64,000 nt of DNA from positions 300,153,048 to 300,217,047 of the forward strand of contig CM022302.1 in assembly GCA_011799875.1 (NCBI GenBank), given 5' to 3'. Positions within the stretch are counted from its first letter, which is position 1; every line of letters starts with the position of its first letter. Origin of the DNA: Thinopyrum elongatum. Lineage: Eukaryota; Streptophyta; Magnoliopsida; Poales; Poaceae. Below the pieces are notes generated by a model. The model was not told where the DNA came from, did not search any database, and saw nothing but the letters and a program-made list of their open reading frames with translations. This document shows positions 35,551 through 46,379 of this stretch, piece by piece. A program made the position numbers and the translations under genes.

Positions 35551-36702
35551 CTAATAGAGATTTAGAGCCAGCATGATGACCACAATCACCTTCATGGATT
35601 CTCTTAAAATTTCACGGCCCTCCTTTGGAGAAATACAACGCTGGAACACGCCTGTGACACTACATCGGTGTAACTCGCCATTGACAATAGTCATAGACTT
35701 AGACCACCGGGTTATCTGCCTAGCCAAAGTCTCATCCTCAGGTAACTCGCCCCGGGTCATATAAGCCAGGTAGGGAACTGTCCAATCAGGAATAGCATGG
35801 AGAGCCGCCACCAACTGTGCCTCCGGGTCTGGAATGGGGAGATCCTCTTCAGATGGTAACTTGACTGACGGATTATTCAATACATCAAGAAACACATTAG
35901 GGGGCACCGGCTTATGTTGAGACCCAAGCCGGCTAAAAGCATCAGCCACCTCATTCTTTCTTCGATCAAGATGCCCCACCTGATATCCTTTGAAGTGAAC
36001 AGCAATATTGTCAACCGCCCGGCGATAAGCCGCCATGAGCTGGTCTTTTGAATCCCAAGTGCCTGAAACTTGCTGAGCCACCAAATCCGAGTCGCCAAAG
36101 CACCTGACCCAGCTTAAATTCATCTCTTTGGCCATTCGAAGGCCATGGAGCAGAGCCTCATATTCAGTTGCATTGTTAGTACAAGGAAACATCAACCTTA
36201 AAACATAACAAAATTTGTCACCTCGCGGGGAAGTTAATATAACTCCAGCCCCTGAGCCTTCTAATTGCCTGGACCCATCAAAATGAATAGTCCAATATGT
36301 GTTATCAGGTTTCTCCTCAGGCGTCTGCAACTCTGTCCAGTCATTGATGAAATCCACAAGAGCCTGAGATTTGATAGTTGTCCTTGGCACATACTTCAAA
36401 CCATGGGGTCCAAGCTCAATGGCCCATTTAGCCACTCGGCCTGTAGCCTCTCTGTTCTGAATAATCTCCCCCAAAGGGGCAGAACTGACAACAGTAATAG
36501 GATGGCCAAGAAAATAATGCTTCAGCTTACGACTAGCCATGAACACCCCATACACCAGCTTTTGCCAATGTGGATAACGCTGCTTAGACTCAATTAATAC
36601 TTCGCTGACATAATAAGCCGGCCTCTGGACTGGGTACTCCTTACCCATTTCCTTGCATTCCACCACAATTGCCACACTGATAGCCCTGCTATTGGCAGCC
36701 AC
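35551..36702 (-). pseudogene. Dual RNase H region of the Tat-like element
   Basis: Residues about 1-110 are the first, degenerate RNase H with PAYYVSEVL and WQKLVYGVFMASRKLKHYF. The second, archaeal-type RNase H starts near residue 130: FDGSRQLEGSGAGV (first D), ATEYEALLHGL (E) and FGDSDLVAQQVSG (D). This tandem is specific to the Tat clade. A TAG at the upstream border (near 36763) cuts it off from the RT tail. Confidence 0.85.
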
Positions 36703-36759
36703 ATATAAAAGTAGAGGCCCTTTCTCAATGGGAGCTGCAAGGACAGGCGGCTCGGCTAA

Positions 36760-37573
36760 CTATTTTTTGAGTGCCTCAAACGCCTCATTAGCAGCATCAC
36801 TCCAGACAAAGTGATCTGTTTTCTTCATCATCTTGTATAGAGGAATTGCCTTCTGTCCCAGGTGGCTTATAAACCGGCTTAAAGCTGCAATACGGCCCGC
36901 CAAGCGTTGGACGTCATTGACACACGCCGGCTTAGCAAATGAAGTGATAGCCTTAATTTTCTCCGGGTTGGCTTCAATACCTCTATCTGAGACCAAAAAC
37001 CCAAGAGCTTGCCTGCAGGCACACCAAAAACACACTTGGCCAGGTTAAGCACCATTTTATAGACCCGGAGATTATCAAAGGTCTCTTTTAAATCATCCAA
37101 GAGAGTATCCTTCTTCCTGGACTTGACAACAATATCGTCCACATAAGCATGAACATTGCACCCAATCTGGTCATGGAAACAATTCTGGACACAATGTTGA
37201 TAAGTCGCCTGTGCACTCTTGAGCCCAAAAGGCATAGACACATAGCAGAAAGCTCCAAAGGGTGTGATAAAAGCTGTCTTCTCTTGGTCTTTAACTTCCA
37301 TCTTAATCTGATGGTAACCAGAATAAGCATCCAGGAAGCATAAACACTCACAACCCGCCGTAGCATCTATGATCTGATCAATACGGGGAAGAGCAAAAGG
37401 ATTAGCTGGATAGGCCTTGTTAAGATCCGTGTAATCCACACACATAAGCCAAGTGCCATTTTTCTTAAGTACCAGCACCGGGTTAGCCAACCACTCAGGG
37501 AGAAAAACTTCTACGATGAACCCGGCCGCCAAGAGCCGGACTACCTCTTCTCCAATGGCCTTACGTCACTCTT
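36760..37573 (-). pseudogene. Reverse transcriptase of the Tat-like element
   Basis: RT motifs are LVLKKNGTWLMCVDYTDLNKA, DAYSGYHQI, MPFGLKSAQATYQ and the catalytic AYVDDIVVKS. A 1-nt shift near 37010-37020 moves to the frame starting GFLVSDRGIEANPEKI. A TGA lies just upstream of the domain at about 37567. The tail ends with a TAG near 36763. Confidence 0.85.
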
Positions 37574-38349
37574 CATTGAAACGGTGACGGAACTGCTTCA
37601 CCGGCTTAAATTTAGGATCAATATTGAGAGTGTACTCAGCGAGTTCTCTCGGTACACCTAGCATGTCTGAAGGCTTCCATGCAAAGATGTCCCCGGATGA
37701 ACTCGATGAGCGCTCTTTCCTATTTCGGATCGATGTTAGCAATGATAGTGAACTGCTGAGATGAGTCGCCAGGGACAAAGTCCACCTGCTTGGTATCATC
37801 AGCCAACTTAAATTTCAACAAAGGGTCTTGCTCAGTAGTCGGCTTCTTCAAAGGGGTCATATCAGCCGGGTCAACATTATCTTTATAAAACTTGAGCTCC
37901 TCCGTAGCGCAAGCCGACTCAGCATATGCAGCATCTCCTTCTTCACACTCCAATGCAATTTTTTGATTACCATGGACTGTAATAGTACCCTTATGTCCTA
38001 GCATCTTCAGCTGCAAGTAAACATAATAGGGCCGTGCCATAAATTTGGCGTAAGCCGGCCGCCCAAACAAGGCATGGTACGGGCTCTTTATCTTAACCAC
38101 TTCAAACCATAATGTCTCTGCCCTGTAGTCATAATCATCACCAAAAGCTACTTCCAAGGTGATTTTACCAACTGGATATGCCGACTTACCAGGTACCACA
38201 CCATGGAAGACTGTAGAGGACAGCTTAAGCTCCTTATCAGTCAAATTCATCCGGCGAAAGGTATCATAATAAAGGATATTGATGCTGTTGCCTCCATCCA
38301 TGAGTACTTTAGTGAATTTATAACCTCCGACTTGAGGGGCTACCACCAA
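37574..38349 (-). pseudogene. Aspartic protease of the Tat-like element
   Basis: The active-site region reads KVLMDGGNSINILYYDTF (family D-G-G-S/N-S). The fold continues to FGRPAYAKF. The frame ends at about 37720 and a shifted frame (WKPSDMLGVPRELAEYTL) leads into RT. Confidence 0.8.
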
Positions 38350-40554
38350 CGCTAGTTGGCCCGGGTTGTCAACCCAGGGCGGGTGATCCTCACGACTCCA
38401 TATAATTGGCTACTCTGACCACCGCAAGTATTGAGGCACCACTGGCTCAACCGCACTGACCGCACGTTTATGAACCTTCTGATCTCGCTTGCAAAGACTC
38501 GTAGTGAAAACATGATACTGGCCACCGTTAAGCTGCTTTGGATTGCTCTGGTATCCTGACTGATGCTGCTAGTTACCCTGACCAGACTGTTGTTGGTTAT
38601 AACTTCCCTGGCTACTTTGTCCTTGATATCCAGAATTTGAGCCGCCGCCGCTAGAGCCGGGCCCCCGTGAGCCGGATCCTGACCCGCCGGGCGGGCCATC
38701 ATTACCACCATGATTCTGATTAAAGCTAGAATTCTTGTACTCTTTCATGATGAAACAATCCTTTCAAGCATGAGTCAATGGTTGACCGGGCCGACTATGC
38801 TTTGGGCAAGGGTCATTAAGCATGGCCTCCAGGTTAAATTTTGGTCCTCCAAACTGCGTCTTATCCTTACAACGCTGATTTTTATGCTGAGCATTGGTGT
38901 TAGCCACAAAATCTGACCCGCCATCGGTTTGCTTGCGCTTGCTACCATTACCTTGGTTATGACCTGTCACATTTTGCTGCTGACCCTTACTATTACCATT
39001 CTTCTTCCCCTTGTTGGAATTTTCATCATCAGATCCGGGGTCCTTGGTGTTGTCTGAATCAGCATACTTGATGAGAGCCGCCATGAGATCTCCCATGTCA
39101 TTGCAGTGACGCTTAAGCCGCCCCATTTTCTGTTTGAGAGGCGTGAAGTCACAATTTTTCTCCAAAATCAGAACAGCAGAGCCGGCCGCAATGCTATCCG
39201 ATGAGTGGATAATAGCTGAGACCCGGCGAACCCAATGGTGGGCCGAATCATCCTCTCGCTACACGCAGTTGTCCAAATCAATGATCAACAGAGGCTTCTT
39301 ACATGTTCTTTTGAAATTCTGAATGAAGTGCGCCTTCAACTCAGCCCATGAATTGATGGAATTGGCAGGTGGCCCTTCCAACCAAGTTCGCGTTGGTCCA
39401 TCTAACATCATGGTGAAATACTTGGCACATACAGCATCATTAACGTCTAACATCTCCATAGCCAGCTCATAACTCTCAATCCAAGCCTTAGGTGGAAGAT
39501 CAGCTGTATAATTAGGCACCATACGAGGGCCCTTAAAATCCTTAGGCAAACGCTCATTGCATAGAGCTGGCACTAGGCACGGCACACCAACTGACCTGGA
39601 AATCGTCCCAACTCCAATGGATGCCGAAGGGGTTACTGGAAACTGCTGGTGAGCCCCCAGTTGAGCCGCCAATTCTGCTTCACGACGGGCTCTAGCCTGA
39701 TCTACAAGGGCCTAAGCATTGTTTGGCATATGGTCGACTCGGGGCGGGTTGAGCCCGCGCGGCGGGTCATCATTATGAGGCGTGTTACGACATCGCTCGC
39801 TGCTGGAAACCGCCGGTGACTCAATGCGCCGGCTATAACTTCGGCTTGGTCGGGGAGTTGAGTGAACACACTCGCGACTGTATGAATAAGCCGCCTGCTG
39901 TGCCACAGCCGTTTGGAGGAGTTCCACAGCGTTCCGGGTTTCTATTGCAGCTGGAGACTCGCCTTCGATCGGGATAGTCGCCAGCCGTGTAGCTGCTGCT
40001 ATCATATTGTCCACCGGGTTAGAATAATGGCCTGAGGGTGTTGGGACTCGCTGAGGAGGGGTCTGATCCCCACGGGGTGGGTCTGGCACTCGAGGTTGAG
40101 CCGCCGCCCCGGCTCCTGGCGCCTCAGCAGCCCGGGTTACGCCGGGCGGGTTACTTGTTCCTGCCCCAGGCGTGTTAAACAGATTCCGCCCCTCAAACTG
40201 TGAAGGCAAACGGCTCTGATGCCTCCTTCGAAGAACAGCATTAGACGCGTTCTAGTCCAAACTCAGATGAAAAGACTCCGCTCTTGTCCGTTGTGACTCG
40301 GCCTCCAATGCAGCCCACTTTGTTGCCATCCTAGCGTTCTCCGCATTAAGATCCTCTCGGGCCTTGGTCACCTCGTCCCGCGGCTTTGCAACCTCTGCAT
40401 TGTGCTGTACTTGATTCACCGGAGTTACCTATGCAGCTAACAAAGTCGCCAAGGCATCCAAGAGCTCAGATAAAGCTTGAGCCGGCAGCCACGCAGAGCC
40501 GCTTGCCCCGGCTGTCGCAGCGGCAGTTGAGCCGGATGTCATGGCCGTGGCAGT
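38350..40554 (-). pseudogene. Gag of the Tat-like element
   Basis: The capsid core is at 39259-39672 (LPKDFKGPRMVPNY ... YFTMMLDGPTRTWLEGPPANS). The surrounding regions are low-complexity: proline- and serine-rich upstream (39712-40209) and a lysine/glycine-rich tail (38764-39165). In-frame stops separate the parts; five are TAG and one is TGA. Each lies where the neighbouring frame continues at once, so a single long gag existed. Confidence 0.8.
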
Positions 40555-41070
40555 TCAGGAATTCAACATTCGTTGTGTGCCAGCCATAAAAATAGCAGCC
40601 CTGCTCGGCGGTTCATAGGGCTCCGAAATACTGTCACCATCGGAATAGCCCCCAAGCCCGCCGTCCTGAAGCTGATAGATTGACTCGGTCTCTCCAGTTG
40701 AGGACTCATCACCTAAATAGATGGCCGTCTCTCCACCAGACACAGATCCTTCCTCAAGATCTGCCCCATGAACAAAGCCAACAAAGGCATGCTTTCGGCC
40801 GGGTTGAACTTTGGCGGGTCGTGCATGCCGAGTCGTATCGATGATGTTGGTGCAGGTGTCCGGCTCAGGCTCCGACTCGTCGATCTTGCCGATGAAGACG
40901 TGAATCCAGCCAAAGGGGACCCGGTACCCATACTCGATTGAGTCGGCCTCGGGACCCCAGCCAGCATCGTCGATGTAGATCTTGCCGCGGCGACTCTTAG
41001 TCATCCGGCCCACGGCATATCCTTCGATCCCTGGGAAGTTACCCTTCAAGAACTCGAAACCACCGTGCTC
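40555..41070 (-). CDS. N-terminal leader region of gag, Tat-like element
   Basis: The frame begins in the LTR and continues into the internal region. The recognisable part starts just after the primer-binding site with VGPEHGGFEFLKGNF and MTKSRRGKIYIDDAGWG, then an acidic serine-rich end. It is uninterrupted for about 170 codons. I know it only as the 5' part of Triticeae Tat gag; no enzymatic domain is visible. Confidence 0.55.
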   Translation of the reverse strand, partial: EHGGFEFLKGNFPGIEGYAVGRMTKSRRGKIYIDDAGWGPEADSIEYGYRVPFGWIHVFIGKIDESEPEPDTCTNIIDTTRHARPAKVQPGRKHAFVGFVHGADLEEGSVSGGETAIYLGDESSTGETESIYQLQDGGLGGYSDGDSISEPYEPPSRAAIFMAGTQRMLNS

Positions 41071-41072
41071 TG

Positions 41073-41090
41073 GCCCCACGGTGGGCGCCA
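41073..41090 (-). other. Primer-binding site of the Tat-like element
   Basis: Minus strand TGGCGCCCACCGTGGGGC lies two to three bases inside the 5' LTR, the usual Tat-clade form. Confidence 0.8.
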
Positions 41091-41092
41091 AC

Positions 41093-41643
41093 TGACGTGG
41101 ATTTAACACGGCAGATGCCCTAGTGAAAGGACTTAGGTGTGGAGCCATCGCAACGTAGGTTAGCTCGAAGGGGTTGAACAGGACAAAGGATACAAAGGAT
41201 TTACCCAGGTTCAGCCCCTCTCAACGAGGTAAAAGCCTACGTCCTACTTCTGGTTGTATTGCTTGAGTTTCGATTACAAGGGAGCGATTACGCTTGACCT
41301 AGCTCTCAACTACTTGTTTTCTTGAGTTAACCTGTCGTCGGGTCTCGCCTTTATATACATAGGTCAAGGCCCGGCGGCTTACAGGAGTCTGGGTCAGATC
41401 ACACAACGTAACCGACCCTATCTCTAAGTCACCTTGCCTTGTTAGGCAAGCTACCATCAGACGGCTCGCACCTTCGGGTCTTGAATTGCCTCCGGGTCAT
41501 GGGCCTTCAGCAGGCCTACTTGTAAGCCGCCTTTGGTCTTCTCATCTTGTCTTCTTAGGCCTTACTGGGCCTTCAATTATAAGTCGCCAATAACATGACC
41601 CGGCCCCTCCTGGGCGGGTCATACCAAGGGTTATATCCCCAAC
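41093..41643 (-). repeat. 5' LTR of the Tat-like element
   Basis: Plus-strand TGACGTGGATTT to TATATCCCCAAC; the terminal A present in the other LTR is missing or changed. About 95 percent identical to 27942-28494. Confidence 0.88.
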
Positions 41644-41835
41644 CCATGGACACATATATCATTTTACAACCCATTTTGGTACACCGGAGCATGTGCATGT
41701 AATTTAGTTTTGAATTGTGCACCTGAAATGCCTAGAAAACCAAGTTAATGTATAAAAATGTCCAAACGAACCATGAATAATTCCAAATTTTTTGACGACA
41801 CACCTATAGTTGCATGTTCACTGCAGATAAAAGTT
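41644..41835. repeat. ~500-bp tandem array, right remnant
   Basis: 'Ggacacatatatc', 'gagcatgtgcatgtaattta' and 'aaaatgtccaaacgaacc' resume the array interrupted at 27941. The interval 41836-42096 shows no gene. Confidence 0.75.
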
Positions 41836-42096
41836 CTAGCAATTCAAACACCATCCTTTGCAGCTGTGACCCCATTATGTAATTCAAATCAAGACGAAAA
41901 ATCAAGTAGATCGCACACTTTTTATTATCACCAACCGTGTGAGATGCAGCACAAAATATCTTGGAGCACCGTCGGAGTATAGTACGCATACGGCTTACGC
42001 GAGAAGGTGCGTCGACTATAGTCCACAGCCGGCGTGTCAAGCACACTAGCTCACTCCCCAAATATCATTTCACTGTTCAATCGTCGCTGGTGAAAG

Positions 42097-42711
42097 ATGG
42101 GGACGTGGACCCGCTTCATGAGGGCAACTTCGGCGGCCCACTCCGGCGAGAGCGCGGCCGCAGCCGCCAGGCGCGTGCTAACAAGCTTCGTGAGCGCGGC
42201 CGCAATCTGCGACCGGGCGGCCAAGGCAGCCCAAACGGCCGCTGTTGCTTCTCAGGTGGCGGCAGCAACATCTGCCTCGGCGATAGCAACTGGCGAGAGC
42301 GGCACAACAGTTGTCCGTTCTGTAGCGGCGGCCTTAGCCCTGATGGAGGCCGCCCACGACCATGTCAAGGCCACCCACGCCCAGCTCATGGCGGTCACCG
42401 CACAAATCGAACGAAGCTTCTCCGACAATGGTCGGCAACCCACGGCCGAAGAGTTGGCAATCGCCGAGAGTGTTCGAGCAGCCGTCCGTTCCTGCGCGAC
42501 ATACCTTGCCACGACGAAGCCCGCCCAAGCCCAGATCACGGCCACCCACGCCCAGCTCGTGGTCGCCTATTCCAAAGATATGGCGGATGCGGATGGCGAG
42601 ATGCTTGCCGAGTATGGTGCGATGGATGCCATGGAGCCCCTTCCCCAGGAGATCATCGGGCGCGAGCTGGACATGGAGGAGGCAGCGGAGATTGACAAGC
42701 ACCAGCCATAG
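42097..42711 (+). CDS. Gene Y: alanine-rich helical protein, intact frame
   Basis: 204 codons from ATG (MGTWTRFMRAT) to TAG. I recognise no family. Residues about 15-75 are an alanine-rich helix; residues 85-165 contain two related segments, DHVKATHAQLMAVTAQIE and QAQITATHAQLVVAYSKD. The C-terminus is acidic (ELDMEEAAEIDKHQP). No signal peptide or membrane helix. Strong GC and alanine bias means the three overlapping frames on both strands are also open, but this is the frame with helical periodicity and similarity of theme to genes X and Z. It is the only cargo gene of the set without an internal stop. Confidence 0.5.
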   Translation: MGTWTRFMRATSAAHSGESAAAAARRVLTSFVSAAAICDRAAKAAQTAAVASQVAAATSASAIATGESGTTVVRSVAAALALMEAAHDHVKATHAQLMAVTAQIERSFSDNGRQPTAEELAIAESVRAAVRSCATYLATTKPAQAQITATHAQLVVAYSKDMADADGEMLAEYGAMDAMEPLPQEIIGRELDMEEAAEIDKHQP

Positions 42712-43042
42712 TAGTACTCTTTGCTTTGTTTAATTAAGAGCGCCGGTCTTTAATTTGTTAGAGTAATGTTTAGGTCAGCTAGCTCTGTTTAATTGCTGAA
42801 CTTGCTCGATTAAGAAGTGTGGGTATGCTGTAGTCTCCTTTGTGTACCCAAATTATGTAATGACGTGGATGACCTCTGTAACCAGGGAAATTCGAACCAA
42901 AATTTTTCACGTTCAAACTCATCACACACGGGTAAAGCTATATGAATCGTTTGTGATGTTCACATATCGTACACAGTGCTGAATAAGGGACCGTGTCTAA
43001 TGACACTTTGCGCGCCAGTTTTTTCGCTGAACCGATTCAAAA

Positions 43043-43751
43043 ATGTTGGCTTCCGCGGAAATATCTACCTCCCCGCCCCCTCCCCTTACCAAAAGCCACA
43101 CTTCCCCTATTTCCGCCTTCCTTTCCAAGTTGAAACCTTCACTCCTTGCTTGCAGCGCCGCCTCCTCGCCGGCGACCCTCCTTCACGCTGCTCAGCCTCA
43201 TCTATCCAGGCAGGTAATCCACACCCGACCCCCATCCTCCTCCTTCCACATCCCACATGCCCTAACCACCGGCGCGACACCTTCCACCCAAATCACCGAC
43301 CCCTCCACCAAATAAGCGCCGCCCTAAGCCATGGTGCATGTAGTATAGCCAGGAGCTCAAGGAGCATTTGGCAGCGGAGAAGCAAATCACGGCCGCACGC
43401 GCGGATGAGGTCGCGATGGCTGCCATTCGTGCCGACCCCTAGATCTTTGAGGAGCATGTCGCCGTCGAGGCCACCATCGACGCCTCACGTGCCGACGCTG
43501 CATCATGGTTGGCTTCTTTAAACGACAGTTCGTGGCATTTTCTCGAGGCCACCCTCGGTGCATTCGACGAAGACTATGAGGTGTTTTCTCAGTGTGCATG
43601 TGCTTACCTCAACTCGAGAGCCAGCAGGTTGGTGCCCGGAGCGGCTCAGGAAACTCACCACTACGACGAGGGCACCCACGATGTGGAGGCCTCGTGCTCT
43701 TCCATGTCCAAGGAGCCAATCATCATCGATATCTCCGACGATGAGGAGTAG
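43043..43751 (+). pseudogene. Gene Z: alanine-rich protein with acidic tail, two exons, one TAG
   Basis: Exon 1 is 43043-43213 (MLASAEISTSPPP), a serine/proline-rich start with donor CAG|GTAATCC. Exon 2 is about 43353-43751 after an acceptor AGCCAG, phase preserved. It encodes LKEHLAAEKQITAARADEVA, then TAG at 43440-43442, then EEHVAVEATIDASRADAASW and an acidic end, IIIDISDDEE. The combined length of about 189 codons is close to gene Y (204). The ASRADA/ATHADA/ATHAQL phrases link X, Y and Z. Confidence 0.5.
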
Positions 43752-43928
43752 CTTGTCTTATTAGCTCACTATAAGGACCCATGTTCAGTTTGCTAGCTAC
43801 GCCGGTTAAGCATGCTCGGTTTACCCGTTGCATGTGCTGCTCCTGCCTTTCCTTAACAAATTCTAGTGAATTGTGCTATCTACTTTTACCATGCAATCTG
43901 TTGCTCTAGTGTATATGTTCTATATGTC
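43752..43928. other. 3' flank of gene Z
   Basis: AT-rich with no gene; leads into the 246-bp repeat. Confidence 0.4.
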
Positions 43929-44660
43929 GTGCAATGTGGTGCTCACTTATTAACTGTTTGGTTAATTAGTTGTCGTGTTTAGTTAACTGTTTGGTTCAAT
44001 TATGCAAATGTGATGTTCAATTCTTCAGGGTGGAATTTTGTATTGTCTTCCATGTGAGAAATAAATCGAATTTATCTTTACAAAATACATGAGAAACAAA
44101 TACAATTGCTATATTTCCAAGTTGTCAAGCATACTTGGTTTGGTTAACTGTCTGATCTTCTAGTATGTTATACATTGTGCAATATGGTGCTCAGTTAACG
44201 TTTGGTTCATTTGTTGTGATGTTTAGTTAACTATTAGGTTCAATTATGCAATGCGATGTTCAATTCTTGTGGGTGCATTCTGTTATTGTATACCATGTGA
44301 GAAATAAATCAAATTTGGTTGTACTAAATACATGAGAAACAAATACAATTGTATATTTCCAAGTTGTTAAGCATGCTTGGTTTGGTTAACTGTCTGTTCT
44401 TCTATTAGGAGTATGTTATATTGTGCAATGTGGTGCTTAGTTAATGTTTGGTTCATTTGTTGTAGTGTTTAGTTAACTGCTTGGTTCAATTCTGCAATGC
44501 GATGTCTAATTGTCGTGGGTAGAATTTTGTATTGTTGTGCATGTGAGGAATAAATCAAATTTGGCTGCACTTAATACATGAGAAACAAATACAATTGCTA
44601 TATTTCCTAGTTCTTAATCATGCTTGGTTTGGATAAATGGGTTTTCCATGTGGCTTGAAT
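43929..44660. repeat. ~246-bp tandem repeat, three copies
   Basis: GTGCAATGTGGTGCT starts occur near 43929, 44177 and 44423. Shared phrases include 'aactgtttggttcaatt', 'catgagaaacaaatacaatt' and 'aagcatgcttggtttgg'. It may sit in an intron upstream of the B3-like exons. Confidence 0.8.
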
Positions 44661-44901
44661 TAATCTGATGAATCTGCAATGTGCTTATTTTTCATCAAAA
44701 TATTTTATTAATAGCATGCGAACCCTCACTTAACCTGATCACTAACTACCTTATATGTGTTGCAGGGAAACAATGGGAAGCACTGAGGTTTACAATCGAG
44801 ATTTGCACATGCATGGTCCTTTGTCTAATAACACATTATTGTGCAATTGCAGGAACCATTCTAATATTTAGGTTTTTAACAATTTGGTCTTGCACATGTA
44901 G

Positions 44902-45419
44902 GTCCTGCTGTCAAAGGTTTGACCCACTGTTCGACCCTTTTTGCATATGGGGAAATGAGTTGTCCATGAATATCAGTCAAGTCAAGAAACTCAGTTAGAG
45001 TGTTAGGATAAAAAAATTAGCGACAAAAAACAATAAGATCTTTGTCTGCACAATGAAGAAGACATCAGTTCACTACAGGATGGTACTAACTATTATACCT
45101 TGCCTTTTTTATTCCTTTGCCCCATTTCCAATATAGAGAAGATATTTATGCACATCCTTGTTTTCAGGCCTTTCCAAAGCAGTTCACTGATGATTACCTC
45201 TCAAACCACCTGTATGGGCAGGAGGCGAGGAAGGTATTCATACAACACCCATGGTTCAATATTGAAGTGTTCCTGAAGAGGACGAAGGATGGACAGTCAA
45301 TCATCCACAGGCACTGGCCCAAAGTTGCAAAGACCTTCAACATCAATGAAGGCTCAATATTCGCCTTCCGCTTCAGTAGTTTTCCAGATGAGATTCATCT
45401 GTCTATGTTCCATCTATGA
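44902..45419 (+). pseudogene. B3-like DNA-binding domain protein, one TAG
   Basis: Exon 44902-45082 and exon 45168-45419 join in phase across a GTACTA...TTTTCAG intron. The joined product has the plant B3 layout: MKKTSVHYRM before the intron, FPKQFTDDYL (first strand and helix), then EVFLKRTKDGQSIIHRHWPK and NINEGSIFAFRFSS, the last corresponding to the B3 'GD..F.F' end. A TAG at 44996-44998 lies upstream of the domain. The 5' exons were not resolved. B3 proteins bind DNA; as transposon cargo this could be a captured host gene or a domesticated element-binding factor. Similarity is at pattern level only. Confidence 0.5.
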
Positions 45420-45654
45420 TGCTAATTTTGAAAGGTTGTAGATGTTGCATGTGAAACTTGGCGCTGGTGCAGTTGTGTAATGGGGTAGCTGAGTGCTGAA
45501 GCTATATGATGTTGTACTCTGATGTATTTCAATTATGAAATCCTGCTTCCTTAATATGGAAATGACATATATTGTGTGCTTAATATGAAATGTCAATTAG
45601 ATTAATAAATGGATTATTAATAATAGGACAATTAGCCTGCTAATTGGGTTTTTC
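45420..45654. other. 3' flank of the B3-like gene
   Basis: AT-rich, probable 3' untranslated region; no other feature seen. Confidence 0.35.
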
Positions 45655-46200
45655 TATTGCAAACGGTTATTGAGAAAACACCGTGGGCGATGACCTCAGG
45701 CAACGCACACAGTTTCTAGGAATAAACCGTGTTGGATCAATGAACAATAACACACAACATCCTCTTGAAAACTGTTTGCATTAGGCCACCTTGCGCAAAC
45801 GTTTACCACATAAAAAGTGTGTGTGATGGACAGCCTTTGACACACAGTTTCTTCTATGCACCGTGTGTGATGCATTCAATAATGTAAACGATAAAATTGT
45901 TAATATCGTGTGCAATGGTAACACTATCACAACCGATTTAGTGGGGAAAATTGTGTGTGATGCAACTGCGAACAGAAATGTTTTCCTTAGAGTGACTGTG
46001 TGGGATGTATATACGAACGGAAACGTACTTCTTGGATTAACTGTGTGGGATGTACATACTAACAAAAACGTACTCCTTAGATTGACTGTGTGCAATGTAC
46101 ATACGAACGGAAATGTTTAGCCGAGACTGACTGTGTGGGATGTACTTACAACCGGAAACAATTTGGCCTGTATAATTGTATTTTTTTAGCACAACTATAC
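45655..46200. repeat. Right subterminal array of the CACTA-like element
   Basis: At least eight variants of CTGTGTGGGATGT or GTGTGTGATG spaced about 45-60 bp, with 'acgaacggaaacgt' between them in the distal half. Confidence 0.65.
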
Positions 46201-46379
46201 GTATAACCGTATTTGATCGCTCGCCCGTCGCACACGACCTTACTTTGCCGAGCGTGTGTGACCGGAGGGCCTATCCCCGACGGTTTCTGGGTCATGTGGG
46301 AAGGACCCTCCCCGCCCACCCCCCCCCCTATCGCAGTCACTCACTTGGCGACGGTTCAAAACGCAGTCGCGGAAAGGGG

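Larger units (their letters stand above)
27942..41643 (-). mobile_element. Tat-lineage Ty3/Gypsy retrotransposon nested in the 500-bp array
   Basis: 13.7 kb, minus orientation, LTRs of about 550 bp (27942-28494 and 41093-41643). Domain order on the minus strand is gag, protease, RT, RNase H, a second archaeal-type RNase H, integrase, which is diagnostic for the Tat clade. Between integrase and the 3' LTR are a 45-bp minisatellite and a large spliced gene on the opposite strand, as in maize Grande-like elements. Insertion interrupts a 500-bp tandem repeat after a 'tgggacgtaag' point; the TSD is not clear because the final base of the right LTR seems altered. Gag-pol has about ten stops and at least one frameshift, so the copy is dead. 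LTRs differ at about 25 positions (roughly 4.5 percent). Confidence 0.9.

Noticed and set aside
42252..42702. Minus-strand frames overlapping gene Y
   Set aside because: They are shadows of the GC-rich plus-strand frame and lack helical periodicity.
43331..43343. Additional TAG stop upstream of gene Z exon 2
   Set aside because: It lies just before a good splice acceptor (AGCCAG), so it is probably intronic and was not counted among premature stops.
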